Source: Caryophanales bacterium UBA1231 (lineage in GTDB: Bacteria > Bacillota_I > Bacilli_A > ML615J-28 > CAG-313). From it: a DNA stretch of 9,811 nucleotides. The stretch is taken from positions 1 through 9,811 of the forward strand of contig DBWT01000064.1 in the NCBI GenBank assembly GCA_002309035.1, in the 5' to 3' direction. The notes beneath the pieces are model-generated. The model had not been told where the DNA came from. It made no database searches and saw nothing but the letters and a program-made list of their open reading frames with translations. Below are positions 1 through 7,127 of this stretch, piece after piece. The translations under genes were made by a program, and so were the position numbers. The first letter of the stretch is position 1, and each line of letters opens with the position of its first letter.

Positions 1-108
1 CAAGCTGCTGTCGGAAAACTAGAAAAAACAGCACAATTACAAAAAGTTAAGAAAGAGATTGCACGTTGCTATACAGTATTAACTGAACGTGAAAATCAAC
101 AAGCATAG
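1..108 (+). CDS. rpmC: 50S ribosomal protein L29, 3' part only
   Basis: The first 35 codons of the window, ending in TAG at 106-108, read as the C-terminal half of L29. They contain a helix with the family's spacing (KLEKTAQLQKVKKEIAR followed by TVLTERE), matching the second helix of the L29 helical hairpin. L29 binds 23S rRNA near the polypeptide exit site and contributes to the docking area for trigger factor and SRP. The start lies outside the window, so the length cannot be judged. The stop overlaps the Shine-Dalgarno sequence of rpsQ, and rpmC directly before rpsQ is the standard order at the end of the S10 operon. The identification rests on the short C-terminal sequence plus this position. 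Confidence 0.9.
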   Translation, partial: QAAVGKLEKTAQLQKVKKEIARCYTVLTERENQQA

Positions 109-120
109 GAGGAAGTCAAC

Positions 121-381
121 ATGGAAAGAAATACACGTAAAGTATTAGTTGGTACTGTTACATCTAGTTGTAACAATAAAACAATTACTGTTATGATCGA
201 AACTCATAGAAGACATCCTTTATATGGAAAAAGAATTAAATTTTCAAAGAAGATAGCTGTTCATGATGAACAAAATTTAGCTAAAGTTGGCGATGTAGTT
301 GAAATTATGGAAACTCGTCCATTATCAAAAACTAAACGTTATCGTCTAGTTAAAATTGTTCAATCAGCAGTTATCATATAA
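121..381 (+). CDS. rpsQ: 30S ribosomal protein S17
   Basis: An 86-residue protein of normal length for S17, a primary 16S rRNA-binding OB-fold protein that helps assemble the 30S body. Recognisable stretches are [11 protein letters not shown] at the start, KTITV in the first strands, [13 protein letters not shown] in the middle (about residues 32-44), and [15 protein letters not shown] near the end, which is the S17 signature region. The start ATG follows AGGAGG at 107-112 with 8 nt spacing. The gene sits 12 nt after rpmC and 13 nt before rplN, as expected for this cluster. Nothing is unusual in the protein. Confidence 0.97.
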   Translation: MERNTRKVLVGTVTSSCNNKTITVMIETHRRHPLYGKRIKFSKKIAVHDEQNLAKVGDVVEIMETRPLSKTKRYRLVKIVQSAVII

Positions 382-394
382 TTAGGAGGTAATT

Positions 395-763
395 ATGGTT
401 CAACAAGAAACTAGAGTTAAAGTTGCTGATAATTCAGGCGCAAAAGAACTTCTAATTATCAAAGTTTTAGGTGGTGCAAGACATCTATATGCTAACATTG
501 GTGATGTTGTTGTTTGCACAGTTAAATCTGCCACTACTGGTGGACAAGTTAAAAAAGGTGACATCGTAAAAGCAGTCATCGTTCGTACAAAGAAAGGTCT
601 AAGAAGACAAGATGGTTCTTATATTAAATTTGATGATAACGCTGCTGTTATTATTAAAGAAGATAAGACTCCTCGTGGCACACGTATCTTTGGCCCTGTA
701 GCAAGAGAATTACGTGATAAAGATTATGCCAAGATTGTTTCTTTAGCACCTGAGGTTCTATAG
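395..763 (+). CDS. rplN: 50S ribosomal protein L14
   Basis: A 122-residue protein, the exact usual length for L14, which sits at the subunit interface of the 50S and takes part in an intersubunit bridge. Diagnostic stretches are the start [37 protein letters not shown] in the middle and [18 protein letters not shown] near the end, finishing in IVSLAPEVL. The start ATG has AGGAGG at 384-389 with 5 nt spacing. Its TAG stop (761-763) is part of the rplX Shine-Dalgarno sequence, so translation of the two genes is probably linked. Confidence 0.98.
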   Translation: MVQQETRVKVADNSGAKELLIIKVLGGARHLYANIGDVVVCTVKSATTGGQVKKGDIVKAVIVRTKKGLRRQDGSYIKFDDNAAVIIKEDKTPRGTRIFGPVARELRDKDYAKIVSLAPEVL

Positions 764-772
764 GAGGTTAGT

Positions 773-1138
773 ATGAAACTTAAAAAAGGTGATATCGTTT
801 GCGTTATTGCTGGTAAAGACAAAGCAGTTAACGGCGTATATAAAACTGGTGAAATATTAAAAGTTGATTCAAAAACTAATCGTGTAGTAGTTAAAGGTGT
901 TAATATTGCTACAAAGCATTATCGTCCATCTAATGAAAGACCTGATGGAGCAATCGAAAAGAAAGAAGCTCCAATCCATGTTTCAAATGTTGCTTATCTA
1001 GATCCTGTTCAAAAGAAACCTACAAGAATCCGTTATGAATATGAAAAAGATTCTGATGGTAACTTTAAAAAAGATGCTAGAGGCAAAAAGATTAAATATA
1101 GAGTTGCAGTACTATCTGGTACTAGAATTGATAAGTAG
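773..1138 (+). CDS. rplX: 50S ribosomal protein L24, with two insertions
   Basis: L24 is an early-assembly protein of the 50S subunit that nucleates 23S rRNA folding and lies near the peptide exit. The KOW domain spans about residues 3-35 ([14 protein letters not shown] then GEILKVD). The conserved [10 protein letters not shown] and [14 protein letters not shown] blocks follow at about 40-78, and a C-terminal strand ([12 protein letters not shown]) closes it. At 121 residues it is longer than the usual 100-105. By eye the excess falls in two places. About five residues are added in the KOW turn after GKDK, where a short GK/KT turn is normal. About 13 are added after the PTR motif (residues 91-107, charged, [14 protein letters not shown]). 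Both ends match the family, so this is not a fusion or a wrong start. The start has AGGAGG 5 nt upstream, overlapping the rplN stop. Confidence 0.96.
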   Translation: MKLKKGDIVCVIAGKDKAVNGVYKTGEILKVDSKTNRVVVKGVNIATKHYRPSNERPDGAIEKKEAPIHVSNVAYLDPVQKKPTRIRYEYEKDSDGNFKKDARGKKIKYRVAVLSGTRIDK

Positions 1139-1148
1139 GAGGTAGCAT

Positions 1149-1688
1149 ATGAATAGAGTATTACAAAACTATAAAGAAAACATTATTCAACAACTTACTG
1201 ATCAATTTAAATACACTTCAGTAATGCAAGTTCCAAAACTAGAAAAAATCGTTATTAATATGGGTGTCGGCGATTCAATCCAAAATTCAAAATTACTTGA
1301 CGCTGCTGTTGAAGATTTAACAATCATCTCTGGTCAAAAACCTTTAGTTAGAAAAGCAAAGAAATCTATCGCTGTTTTCAAACTTCGTGAAGGTATGCCA
1401 AATGGTGTTAAAGTTACTCTAAGAGGCGAAAGAATGTATGAATTTTTCGATAAATTCGTTTCTATTTCATTACCACGTGTAAGAGACTTCAGAGGTGTAA
1501 ACCCTAACTCTTTCGATGGTCGTGGAAACTACTCAATTGGTATTAAAGAACAATTAATGTTCCCAGAAATTAATTATGATAAAGTATTAAAAATTCGTGG
1601 TATGGATATTACTATCGTTACTACAGCAAAAACAGATGAAGAAGGCCGTGCTCTTTTGAGCTTATTAGGCATGCCTTTCAGAAAGTAA
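1149..1688 (+). CDS. rplE: 50S ribosomal protein L5
   Basis: A 179-residue protein, normal for L5, which binds 5S rRNA and forms part of the central protuberance contacting the P-site tRNA and S13. Visible family blocks are [15 protein letters not shown] (about residues 28-42), [21 protein letters not shown] (about 62-82), the [19 protein letters not shown] stretch and [15 protein letters not shown] in the C-terminal half, ending in LLGMPFRK. The start follows AGGAGG (1137-1142) with 6 nt spacing, and that sequence includes the TAG stop of rplX. In E. coli the S8 repressor site lies near the start of this gene. I could not recognise such a structure here, which proves nothing about regulation in this organism. 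Confidence 0.98.
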   Translation: MNRVLQNYKENIIQQLTDQFKYTSVMQVPKLEKIVINMGVGDSIQNSKLLDAAVEDLTIISGQKPLVRKAKKSIAVFKLREGMPNGVKVTLRGERMYEFFDKFVSISLPRVRDFRGVNPNSFDGRGNYSIGIKEQLMFPEINYDKVLKIRGMDITIVTTAKTDEEGRALLSLLGMPFRK

Positions 1689-1703
1689 GGAGGAATGTAA
1701 AAT

Positions 1704-1889
1704 ATGGCTAAAACATCTATGAAAGTTAGATGCGCAAGAGGAAATAAATTCCCAGTGCGTGAATACACACGTTGTGAACGTTGTGGAAGACCACATGCAG
1801 TATATCGTAAATTCAAACTATGTCGTGTTTGTTTTAGAGAACTAGCATACCAAGGTCAAATTCCTGGCGTTAGAAAATCAAGTTGGTAA
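1704..1889 (+). CDS. rpsN: 30S ribosomal protein S14, zinc-binding short form (type Z)
   Basis: A 61-residue S14 of the short zinc-binding class. It has two CxxC pairs: Cys24/Cys27 (RCERCGRP) and Cys40/Cys43 (LCRVCFREL), which hold a structural Zn2+. The C-terminal [11 protein letters not shown] is the hallmark of this form. S14 joins the 30S head late in assembly. The longer zinc-free paralogue found in some Bacillota for zinc starvation is about 89 residues, so this is the standard zinc-dependent copy. The stop/SD sequence TAAGGAGG lies at 1686-1693, 10 nt before the ATG. An ATGTAA sits between them at 1695-1700 but is too close to the SD to be a likely start. Confidence 0.98.
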   Translation: MAKTSMKVRCARGNKFPVREYTRCERCGRPHAVYRKFKLCRVCFRELAYQGQIPGVRKSSW

Positions 1890-1904
1890 AAGGAGAAATA
1901 AATT

Positions 1905-2300
1905 ATGGTTATGACTGATCCTATTGCTGATATGCTTACAAGAATCAGAAACGCAGCTGTTAGAAAACATGAAAAAGTTTCTGTTCCATCTTCAAATTTA
2001 AAACTTGAAGTTCTTCGTGTTTTAAAAGAAGAAGGCTATATTAGCGACTATGAAAAAATAGAAGATAACAAACAAGGAATGATATCGATAACTTTAAAAT
2101 ATGTTGATAAACAACCTGTAATTAAAGGTTTAAAGAAAATCTCTAAACCTGGTTTAAAAGTATATGCTAAAAGAAATGAATTACCTAAAGTTCTTAATGG
2201 TTTAGGTGTTGCAATCATTTCAACATCAGGCGGCGTTATGAGCGATCGTGCTGCACGTCAAAAAAAGCTTGGTGGCGAAGTTTTAGCATTCGTATGGTAG
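1905..2300 (+). CDS. rpsH: 30S ribosomal protein S8
   Basis: A 131-residue S8 of normal Bacilli length, a primary 16S rRNA-binding protein of the 30S platform. The N-terminus [17 protein letters not shown] is nearly identical to other Bacilli. The middle has [20 protein letters not shown], and the C-terminal RNA-binding signature includes [16 protein letters not shown], ending in GGEVLAFVW. Two in-frame ATGs (1905 and 1911) are possible. The first is preferred because AGGAG at 1891-1895 is 9 nt away and the family commonly begins MVMTDP. In enterobacteria S8 is the repressor of the spc operon. Whether it regulates here cannot be seen. Confidence 0.98.
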   Translation: MVMTDPIADMLTRIRNAAVRKHEKVSVPSSNLKLEVLRVLKEEGYISDYEKIEDNKQGMISITLKYVDKQPVIKGLKKISKPGLKVYAKRNELPKVLNGLGVAIISTSGGVMSDRAARQKKLGGEVLAFVW

Positions 2301-2310
2301 GAGGTAGTTT

Positions 2311-2847
2311 ATGTCACGTATAGGTAATAAATCTATTTCTATTCCAAGTGGTGTTAGTGTAGAACTTAATGGACAAATCTTAACAGTTAAAGGTCCTAAA
2401 GGTACTTTATCTTATGAATTTCCAAAAGTAATTTCTGTGGAATTAAAAGATAATACAGTTCATTTCACTCGCCCTGATAATGAAAAAGAAACTCGTTCAT
2501 TACACGGTACAGCTCGTGCTTTAGTTAACAATATGGTTAAAGGCGTTAATGAAGGTTTCGAAAAAGTTTTAGAAATCGTTGGTACAGGTTATAGAGCACA
2601 ACTTCAAGGTAAAAAACTAGTTGTTCAAGCTGGTTATTCACATCCAGTTGAATTAGATATTCCTGAAGGTTTAACTATTACTGTTCCAAATCCAACAGAA
2701 ATCCATGTTGCTGGTTGTGATAAACAATTAGTTGGTCAATTTGCGGCTGATGTAAGAATTATTCGTAAACCTGAACCTTATCTTGGTAAAGGTATCCACT
2801 ACCGTGGCGAATTCATTCGTCGTAAAGAAGGTAAGAAAGCTAAGTAG
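2311..2847 (+). CDS. rplF: 50S ribosomal protein L6
   Basis: A 178-residue L6 of normal length, built of two similar alpha/beta domains (about residues 1-80 and 82-178), located near the sarcin-ricin loop and the GTPase-associated region of the 50S. Key stretches are MSRIGNKSISIPSGV at the start, VKGPKGTLSYEF, GYSHPVELDIPEG in domain two, and the C-terminal L6 signature RKPEPYLGKGIHYRGE followed by RRKEGKK. The start follows AGGAGG 2299-2304 with 6 nt spacing, and this overlaps the rpsH TAG stop. The protein shows no anomalies. Confidence 0.98.
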   Translation: MSRIGNKSISIPSGVSVELNGQILTVKGPKGTLSYEFPKVISVELKDNTVHFTRPDNEKETRSLHGTARALVNNMVKGVNEGFEKVLEIVGTGYRAQLQGKKLVVQAGYSHPVELDIPEGLTITVPNPTEIHVAGCDKQLVGQFAADVRIIRKPEPYLGKGIHYRGEFIRRKEGKKAK

Positions 2848-2867
2848 AAAGGAGTTACAATTGAGAT

Positions 2868-3230
2868 ATGTTTACTAAAAAAGATAAAAATCAAGCACGT
2901 CAAAAAAGACATGCACGTATTAGAAATACTTTAAGTGGAACACCTGAACGTCCTCGTTTAGTAGTATTCCGTTCAAACAAAAACATTTCTGCACAAGTTA
3001 TTGATGATGTAAATAAGATTACTCTTGTATCTGCTTCTACAATTGAACATGGAAACAAATTTGCAAATGGTTCTAATGTTGAGGCTGCTAAACTTGTCGG
3101 AAAAGCAATCGCTGAACGTGCTTTAGCAAAAGGCATTACAGAAGTTGTTTTTGACCGTGGTGGTTATTTATACCACGGAAGAGTTCAAGCATTAGCTGAT
3201 GCTGCTCGTGAAGCAGGATTAAAATTCTAG
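2868..3230 (+). CDS. rplR: 50S ribosomal protein L18
   Basis: A 120-residue L18, which binds 5S rRNA together with L5 in the central protuberance. The N-terminal basic arm contains [19 protein letters not shown]. The core has [21 protein letters not shown] (about residues 27-47), and the strongly conserved [20 protein letters not shown] stretch leads into AREAGLKF at the C-terminus. The ATG at 2868 is preceded in frame by TGA at 2862-2864, so no longer start is possible. The Shine-Dalgarno AAAGGAG (2848-2854) is 13 nt upstream, longer than for most neighbours. A TTG closer to it (2861) is in another frame and stops after five codons. Confidence 0.98.
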   Translation: MFTKKDKNQARQKRHARIRNTLSGTPERPRLVVFRSNKNISAQVIDDVNKITLVSASTIEHGNKFANGSNVEAAKLVGKAIAERALAKGITEVVFDRGGYLYHGRVQALADAAREAGLKF

Positions 3231-3241
3231 GAGGTAACAAT

Positions 3242-3751
3242 ATGAAAAATAAAGAAGTAATTGTTCCAGAAGAAAAAGAATTTGAAGAACGTGTCGTTAA
3301 AATTAACCGTGTAACAAAAGTTGTTAAAGGTGGTAGACGTATGCGTTTTGCTGCTTTAGTAGTAGTTGGCGATCATAAAGGCCGTGTAGGTTTTGGTACT
3401 GGTAAAGCTAATGAAGTTCCAGAAGCTATTAAAAAGGCTGTTGAAGATGCTAAGAAAAATGTTATTGAGGTTAAGATGGTTAATACAACTATTCCTCATC
3501 AAATTACAGGTGTAGCTGGCGCTGGTCAAGTATTCTTAAAACCTGCTCCTGCTGGTACTGGTATTATTGCTGGTGGACCTGTTCGTAATGTTGTAGAACT
3601 TGCTGGTATTCAAGATATCTTCTCTAAATCACAAGGTAGTGCAACAGCAATTAATATTGTTCGTGCTACATTTGATGCTTTAAAGAACTTAAGAACAGCA
3701 GAACAAATTGCTGAACTTCGCGGTAAAGAAGTTTCAGAAATTAGGGGGTAA
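3242..3751 (+). CDS. rpsE: 30S ribosomal protein S5
   Basis: A 169-residue S5, a 30S protein near the mRNA entry channel and decoding region that affects fidelity. The N-terminal dsRBD-like domain carries the S5 signature [20 protein letters not shown] and [14 protein letters not shown] (about residues 27-64). The C-terminal domain has the glycine-rich [14 protein letters not shown] and [13 protein letters not shown]. The loop often altered in spectinomycin-resistant S5 (the VVKGGRR region) appears wild type. The last codons AGG GGG TAA also form the Shine-Dalgarno sequence of rpmD. The start has AGGAGG at 3229-3234, overlapping the rplR stop. Confidence 0.98.
   Translation: MKNKEVIVPEEKEFEERVVKINRVTKVVKGGRRMRFAALVVVGDHKGRVGFGTGKANEVPEAIKKAVEDAKKNVIEVKMVNTTIPHQITGVAGAGQVFLKPAPAGTGIIAGGPVRNVVELAGIQDIFSKSQGSATAINIVRATFDALKNLRTAEQIAELRGKEVSEIRG
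3743..3748 (+). promoter_or_regulatory. Shine-Dalgarno of rpmD inside the rpsE coding end
   Basis: AGGGGG, the codons for the last two residues of S5 (Arg-Gly), lies 8 nt before the rpmD ATG and is the only purine-rich SD candidate there. Elsewhere in rpsE arginine is mostly CGT, so the AGG codon is probably retained for its ribosome-binding role. This is an inference from codon choice. Confidence 0.7.
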
Positions 3752-3756
3752 TTACA

Positions 3757-3936
3757 ATGGCTAAAACATTAAAGATTACTCTTACTAAGAGTCCTATCAC
3801 ATATGCAAAAAATCAAAGAGAAACATTAAAAGCTTTAGGCTTAACTAAGATGCAAAAGACAGTTGAAAAACCAGACAACGAAGCAATTCGTGGTATGATT
3901 AAAACTGTTGCTCACTTAGTTACAGTTGAAGAATAG
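3757..3936 (+). CDS. rpmD: 50S ribosomal protein L30
   Basis: A 59-residue protein matching bacterial L30 in length and content. It begins [14 protein letters not shown], followed by the conserved substrate-like helix region [20 protein letters not shown] (about residues 20-39) and the tail [17 protein letters not shown]30 binds 23S rRNA on the solvent side of the 50S and is one of the less essential ribosomal proteins, missing from some reduced genomes. Its presence argues against an extremely reduced Mycoplasma-type genome. Position between rpsE and rplO is the standard one. The TAG stop (3934-3936) overlaps the rplO SD. Confidence 0.96.
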   Translation: MAKTLKITLTKSPITYAKNQRETLKALGLTKMQKTVEKPDNEAIRGMIKTVAHLVTVEE

Positions 3937-3940
3937 GAGG
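3935..3940 (+). promoter_or_regulatory. Shine-Dalgarno that fixes the rplO start
   Basis: AGGAGG, overlapping the rpmD stop codon, is 6 nt before the ATG at 3947. An in-frame TTG lies upstream at 3926, inside rpmD, and would add seven residues (MKNRRSS). It lies before this SD and has no family support, since L15 normally begins MKLHEL. The start at 3947 is therefore chosen. Confidence 0.9.
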
Positions 3941-3946
3941 TCAAGC

Positions 3947-4387
3947 ATGAAATTACATGAATTACAACCTGTAGATGGTGCTAGACACTATAAAAAACGT
4001 GTAGGCCGTGGAACTGGTTCAGGCCTAGGTAAAACATCAACTCGTGGTCATAAAGGCCAAAATGCTCGTTCTGGTGGTGGCGTAAGACCTGGATTTGAAG
4101 GTGGTCAAACTCCTTTATTCAAACGTCTTCCAAAACGTGGTTTCACTAATGTCAACCGTGTTGAATACGCCATTGTAAATGTTAGCGAATTAAAAGCTTT
4201 CAAAGATGGTGATGTTGTGGATTTCCAAGCATTACAACAAAAAGGTTTAGTTAAAAAAGAACTTAAAGGAGTTAAAGTTTTAGGTAATGGTGAGTTAGCT
4301 GTTAAATTAACAGTTAAAGCAAAGAAATTTACTAAGACTGCTGAAGAAAAGATTAAAGCAGCTGGTGGAACAATCGAGGTACTTTAA
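3947..4387 (+). CDS. rplO: 50S ribosomal protein L15
   Basis: A 146-residue L15, an early- to mid-assembly 50S protein that binds 23S rRNA. The N-terminal [18 protein letters not shown] leads into the glycine- and arginine-rich extension ([39 protein letters not shown]; about residues 21-64) that threads into rRNA. The globular C-terminal domain ends with [13 protein letters not shown] and AAGGTIEVL, as in the family. The start at ATG 3947 is fixed by the SD at 3935-3940. The last codons contain GAGG (4376-4379), the probable ribosome-binding site for secY, whose ATG is only 2 nt past this stop. Confidence 0.98.
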   Translation: MKLHELQPVDGARHYKKRVGRGTGSGLGKTSTRGHKGQNARSGGGVRPGFEGGQTPLFKRLPKRGFTNVNRVEYAIVNVSELKAFKDGDVVDFQALQQKGLVKKELKGVKVLGNGELAVKLTVKAKKFTKTAEEKIKAAGGTIEVL

Positions 4388-4389
4388 TA

Positions 4390-5682
4390 ATGTCTAAGTG
4401 GTTCGCAAAAAACAAGAAACTTATCCTAATGATTTTATTTACACTTGTATGTTTAATCATTTGGCGTTTCGGAACTAAAATAACTATACCACTATTTGAT
4501 TTTAAGAGTGTAAGCAGCGATTCAACTAAAGATTTATTTGGTTTCCTAGATATCTTTACAGGTGGAGCCTTATCACAATTCTCTATCCTTGCATTAGGTA
4601 TCAGTCCTTACATCACAGCTTCTATCGTTGTTGAATTATTAAAATTAGATATAATTCCTAAGTTTGCTGAATGGGCAGAAGAAGGCGAAGAAGGTAGAGC
4701 AAAACTTTCTCAATGGACTAGATATATTGCTTTATTCTTAGCTTTTGTTCAATCATTAACTGTTATATTAGGTCTAGCAGCTGGTTCTGCTTCTCTATAT
4801 TTCAAAGCAACTGTTGATATGAATGTCTTTACATATCTATATATGGCATTAGTTATGACAGCTGGTACTGCATTTGTAATGTGGTTAGCTGATCAAATGA
4901 CAATGCATGGTGTTGGTAATGGTGGTTCAATGATCATCTGTGCTGGTATCGTATCAAGTATGCCATCAATGTTCGTTTCACTATGGAATCAATTCATTAC
5001 TGGTACTACTGAAAGCCCACGTACAGCATGGTCAGTAACACAATTTATTATTATTTGTGTTCTATTCCTAGCAATCATTATTGCTGTTGTATTCCTAGAA
5101 GGTGTACAAAGACATATACCAGTTCAATATTCAAATAGACCTGGTTCTTATCAATTAGTTGGTCGTCAAGATTCAACTATTCCAATTAAATTAAATTCTG
5201 CATCAGTTATCCCAGTAATTTTTGCATCTACAATTCTTTCAATACCTCTAACGGTTTGCAACTTTATGGGTGTAAGTTCAGATAGCTGGTGGCACATTGT
5301 GTTTAGTTCATCTAAACCAATTGGTTTCGCTATATATATTATTTTAATTTTCATCTTTAGTTTCTTCTATTCATTCTTACAAATTGATCCTGATAAGATT
5401 GCTGAAAACTTAAAGAATCAAAATGCATATGTACCAGGTTATAAACCAGGTGAAGAAACTGCAGATTTCATTTCAAGAGTATTATTTAAAGTAACACTTC
5501 TTGGTGCAACTTATCTTGCAATCATTGCTGCTCTTCCAATCATCATTTCATGGATCTTTGGTTTAGGTTCATCAGTAAGTATTGGTGGTACTTCAATCAT
5601 GATCGTTGTTGGTGTTGCAATTGAAACGGCAAAACAAATCAAGCAAGAAGTTGAAAAACAAGAATATCACGGATTCCTATAA
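4390..5682 (+). CDS. secY: SecY, protein-conducting channel subunit of the Sec translocon
   Basis: A 430-residue polytopic membrane protein, the usual length for SecY, which forms the SecYEG channel for SecA-driven export and SRP-dependent membrane insertion. About ten hydrophobic segments are visible, starting with TM1 at about residues 11-26 and ending around 400-413. Conserved pieces include ILALGISPYITASIVVELL (TM2 region, about 66-84), EEGEEGRAKLSQWTRY (first large cytoplasmic loop), MHGVGNGGSMIICAGIV (TM5 region), PIKLNSASVIPVIFAS (about 265-280) and LQIDPDKIAENLKNQNAYVPG. It ends in a short cytoplasmic tail (KQEYHGFL). Two deviations stand out: the C5 loop reads PGYKPG rather than the usual PGIRPG, placing Lys352 at the functionally important E. 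coli Arg357 position, and the C4 loop has QRHIPVQY rather than RRIP. Its SD is inside rplO, implying translational coupling. All Trp codons are TGG. Confidence 0.98.
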   Translation: MSKWFAKNKKLILMILFTLVCLIIWRFGTKITIPLFDFKSVSSDSTKDLFGFLDIFTGGALSQFSILALGISPYITASIVVELLKLDIIPKFAEWAEEGEEGRAKLSQWTRYIALFLAFVQSLTVILGLAAGSASLYFKATVDMNVFTYLYMALVMTAGTAFVMWLADQMTMHGVGNGGSMIICAGIVSSMPSMFVSLWNQFITGTTESPRTAWSVTQFIIICVLFLAIIIAVVFLEGVQRHIPVQYSNRPGSYQLVGRQDSTIPIKLNSASVIPVIFASTILSIPLTVCNFMGVSSDSWWHIVFSSSKPIGFAIYIILIFIFSFFYSFLQIDPDKIAENLKNQNAYVPGYKPGEETADFISRVLFKVTLLGATYLAIIAALPIIISWIFGLGSSVSIGGTSIMIVVGVAIETAKQIKQEVEKQEYHGFL

Positions 5683-5710
5683 GATTTAATTTAAGGAGTT
5701 ATTAATTCGA

Positions 5711-6370
5711 ATGCGTTTATTAATAATGGGCGCTCCTGGCGCAGGTAAGGGGACTTATGCTGATGGTATCTCATCATACTATCACATTCCCCACATCTCA
5801 ACAGGGGACATATTTAGAAATGCCATTGCTGAAAAAACAGCAACTGGATTACTAGCAAAACAGTATATTGATCAAGGCTTTTTAGTTCCTGATGAAGTTA
5901 CTAATAAAATCGTTAAAGAAAGATTACAAAAAGAAGATTGTTCAAATGGTTTTTTACTTGATGGTTATCCAAGAAATATTCATCAAGCAGAAGCATTTGA
6001 TAAAATGTTAAAAGAATTAAACATCAAATTAGATGTTGTAGTTAATTTAATAGTTAGTGATGACTTAATCGTATCAAGAATAGTTAATAGAAGAATTTGT
6101 CCAACTTGTGGTAAAGGATATAACTTACTAACTTTAAAACCTCAAAAAGAAGGTATTTGTGATGTTTGTGGTTCTACTCTTTATCAAAGAAAAGATGACA
6201 ATGAAGAAACTATTAAAAGTCGTCTAAATGTTTACAATGAGCAAACTAAACCATTAATTGAATATTATACAAATAATAAATTAATTATGAATTTAAATGG
6301 TGAAGGTGAAGCAAAAGAAGTTACTGAATATATTATTAAGGAGTTAATAAAATTATATGGTAACAATTAA
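5711..6370 (+). CDS. adk: adenylate kinase, zinc-lid type
   Basis: Adenylate kinase catalyses ATP + AMP = 2 ADP in the cytoplasm. The 219 residues match the long (lid-containing) bacterial form. The P-loop is GAPGAGKGT at residues 7-15. AMP-binding residues lie in ISTGDIFR (Arg36) and FLLDGYPR (Arg88). The lid (about 127-163) carries Cys130/Cys133 and Cys150/Cys153, a structural zinc site typical of Gram-positive enzymes. QRKDDNEETIKSRL supplies the conserved Arg160, Asp162/163 and Arg171. Slight oddities are Tyr16 where GKGT is nearly always followed by Gln, and Tyr86 in place of the commoner Phe in DGFPR. The start ATG has AAGGAG (5693-5698) 12 nt upstream in the 28-nt gap after secY. Arginine is mostly AGA here, unlike the CGT-richer ribosomal genes such as rpsE and rplF. 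The 3' end overlaps map by 14 bp. Confidence 0.98.
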   Translation: MRLLIMGAPGAGKGTYADGISSYYHIPHISTGDIFRNAIAEKTATGLLAKQYIDQGFLVPDEVTNKIVKERLQKEDCSNGFLLDGYPRNIHQAEAFDKMLKELNIKLDVVVNLIVSDDLIVSRIVNRRICPTCGKGYNLLTLKPQKEGICDVCGSTLYQRKDDNEETIKSRLNVYNEQTKPLIEYYTNNKLIMNLNGEGEAKEVTEYIIKELIKLYGNN

Positions 6371-7127
6371 GAGCAATAGAGAGATTGAGTTAATGAGAGA
6401 AGCAGGAAGAATTACTGCTTATGCCCATGAAATGGTCAGAAGAGCAATTAAACCTGGTGTTTCTACTTATGAACTAAATGAAATTGCATATAAAGCAATT
6501 ATATCTTCAGGCGCAACGCCATCGTTTCTTAATTATAATGGTTTCCCTGCATCAATCTGTGCTTCAGTTAATGAAGTTGTTGTTCATGGTATACCAAGTA
6601 AAAAAACAATATTAAAAAATGGTGATATTATATCAATCGATATAGGTGCAATCTACCATGGTTATCATGGGGATGCAGCAAGAACACATCTTGTAGGAGA
6701 TGTAAAAGAAGAAGTTAAACAATTAGTTAAAGTTACAAAAGAATCCTTCTTTGAAGGAATAAAACAAGCAAAACCAGGCAATAGATTGTCTGACATATCA
6801 CATGCAATCGGTACTTATGCTGAAAAATATGGTTATGGTGTCGTTAGAGACTTTACTGGTCATGGTATTGGTACACATATGCATGAAGATCCAGCTATTT
6901 TCAATTTTGGTGAAGCAGGTCATGGTTTAATATTGAAAAAAGGAATGACACTTGCGATTGAACCAATGATTAATCTTGGCACATATCGTGTTAGAGTATT
7001 AAGTGATGGTTGGACAACAAAAACACTAGACAATCAACCTAGTGCACATTTCGAAAATACAATCGTTATTACTGACGATGGATGTGAAATTTTAACTAAA
7101 TACGAAGGAGAACAATTCGATGTCTAA
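6357..7127 (+). CDS. map: methionine aminopeptidase, type I
   Basis: Removes the initiator Met from nascent proteins after deformylation. The 256-residue protein has the pita-bread fold sequence pattern of type Ia enzymes, without an N-terminal zinc-finger extension. The five dinuclear-metal ligands are all visible: Asp95 (SIDIGA), Asp106 (YHGDAART), His169 (FTGHGIG), Glu202 (AIEPMI) and Glu233 (AHFENTIV). The substrate-contacting His78 (VVVHGIP) is also present, so the enzyme should be active. The start overlaps the end of adk by 14 bp. AAGGAG at 6338-6343, inside adk, is 13 nt upstream, and an in-frame TAA at 6348-6350 excludes a longer start. Arginine codons are almost all AGA, suggesting less codon optimisation than in the ribosomal genes. 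The 3' end overlaps infA by 8 bp. Confidence 0.98.
   Translation: MVTIKSNREIELMREAGRITAYAHEMVRRAIKPGVSTYELNEIAYKAIISSGATPSFLNYNGFPASICASVNEVVVHGIPSKKTILKNGDIISIDIGAIYHGYHGDAARTHLVGDVKEEVKQLVKVTKESFFEGIKQAKPGNRLSDISHAIGTYAEKYGYGVVRDFTGHGIGTHMHEDPAIFNFGEAGHGLILKKGMTLAIEPMINLGTYRVRVLSDGWTTKTLDNQPSAHFENTIVITDDGCEILTKYEGEQFDV

Noticed and set aside
1110..1180. S8-type translational repressor site at the rplX/rplE junction, as in E. coli
   Set aside because: No recognisable S8-binding helix could be drawn in this short junction. A structure search with a covariance model would be needed to claim it.
1695..1700. ATGTAA minimal start-stop element before rpsN
   Set aside because: The ATG is only 1 nt from the end of the SD, too close for normal initiation, and ATGTAA is frequent in AT-rich spacers.
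1574..1816. Minus-strand open frame across the end of rplE and start of rpsN
   Set aside because: It lies wholly opposite two certain ribosomal genes, matches no family I know and is an expected shadow of their codon pattern.
2900..3136. Minus-strand open frame within rplR
   Set aside because: Opposite a certain L18 gene and without family features.
3926..3946. TTG-start extension of rplO adding seven residues
   Set aside because: It lies inside rpmD and upstream of the AGGAGG at 3935-3940. L15 conservation begins at the ATG at 3947.
5166..5354. Minus-strand open frame within secY
   Set aside because: Short, no recognisable protein, fully inside the secY coding sequence.
5683..5710. Terminator or promoter between secY and adk
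   Set aside because: The 28-nt gap has no GC-rich hairpin, no T-run and no paired promoter boxes. It holds only the adk SD.
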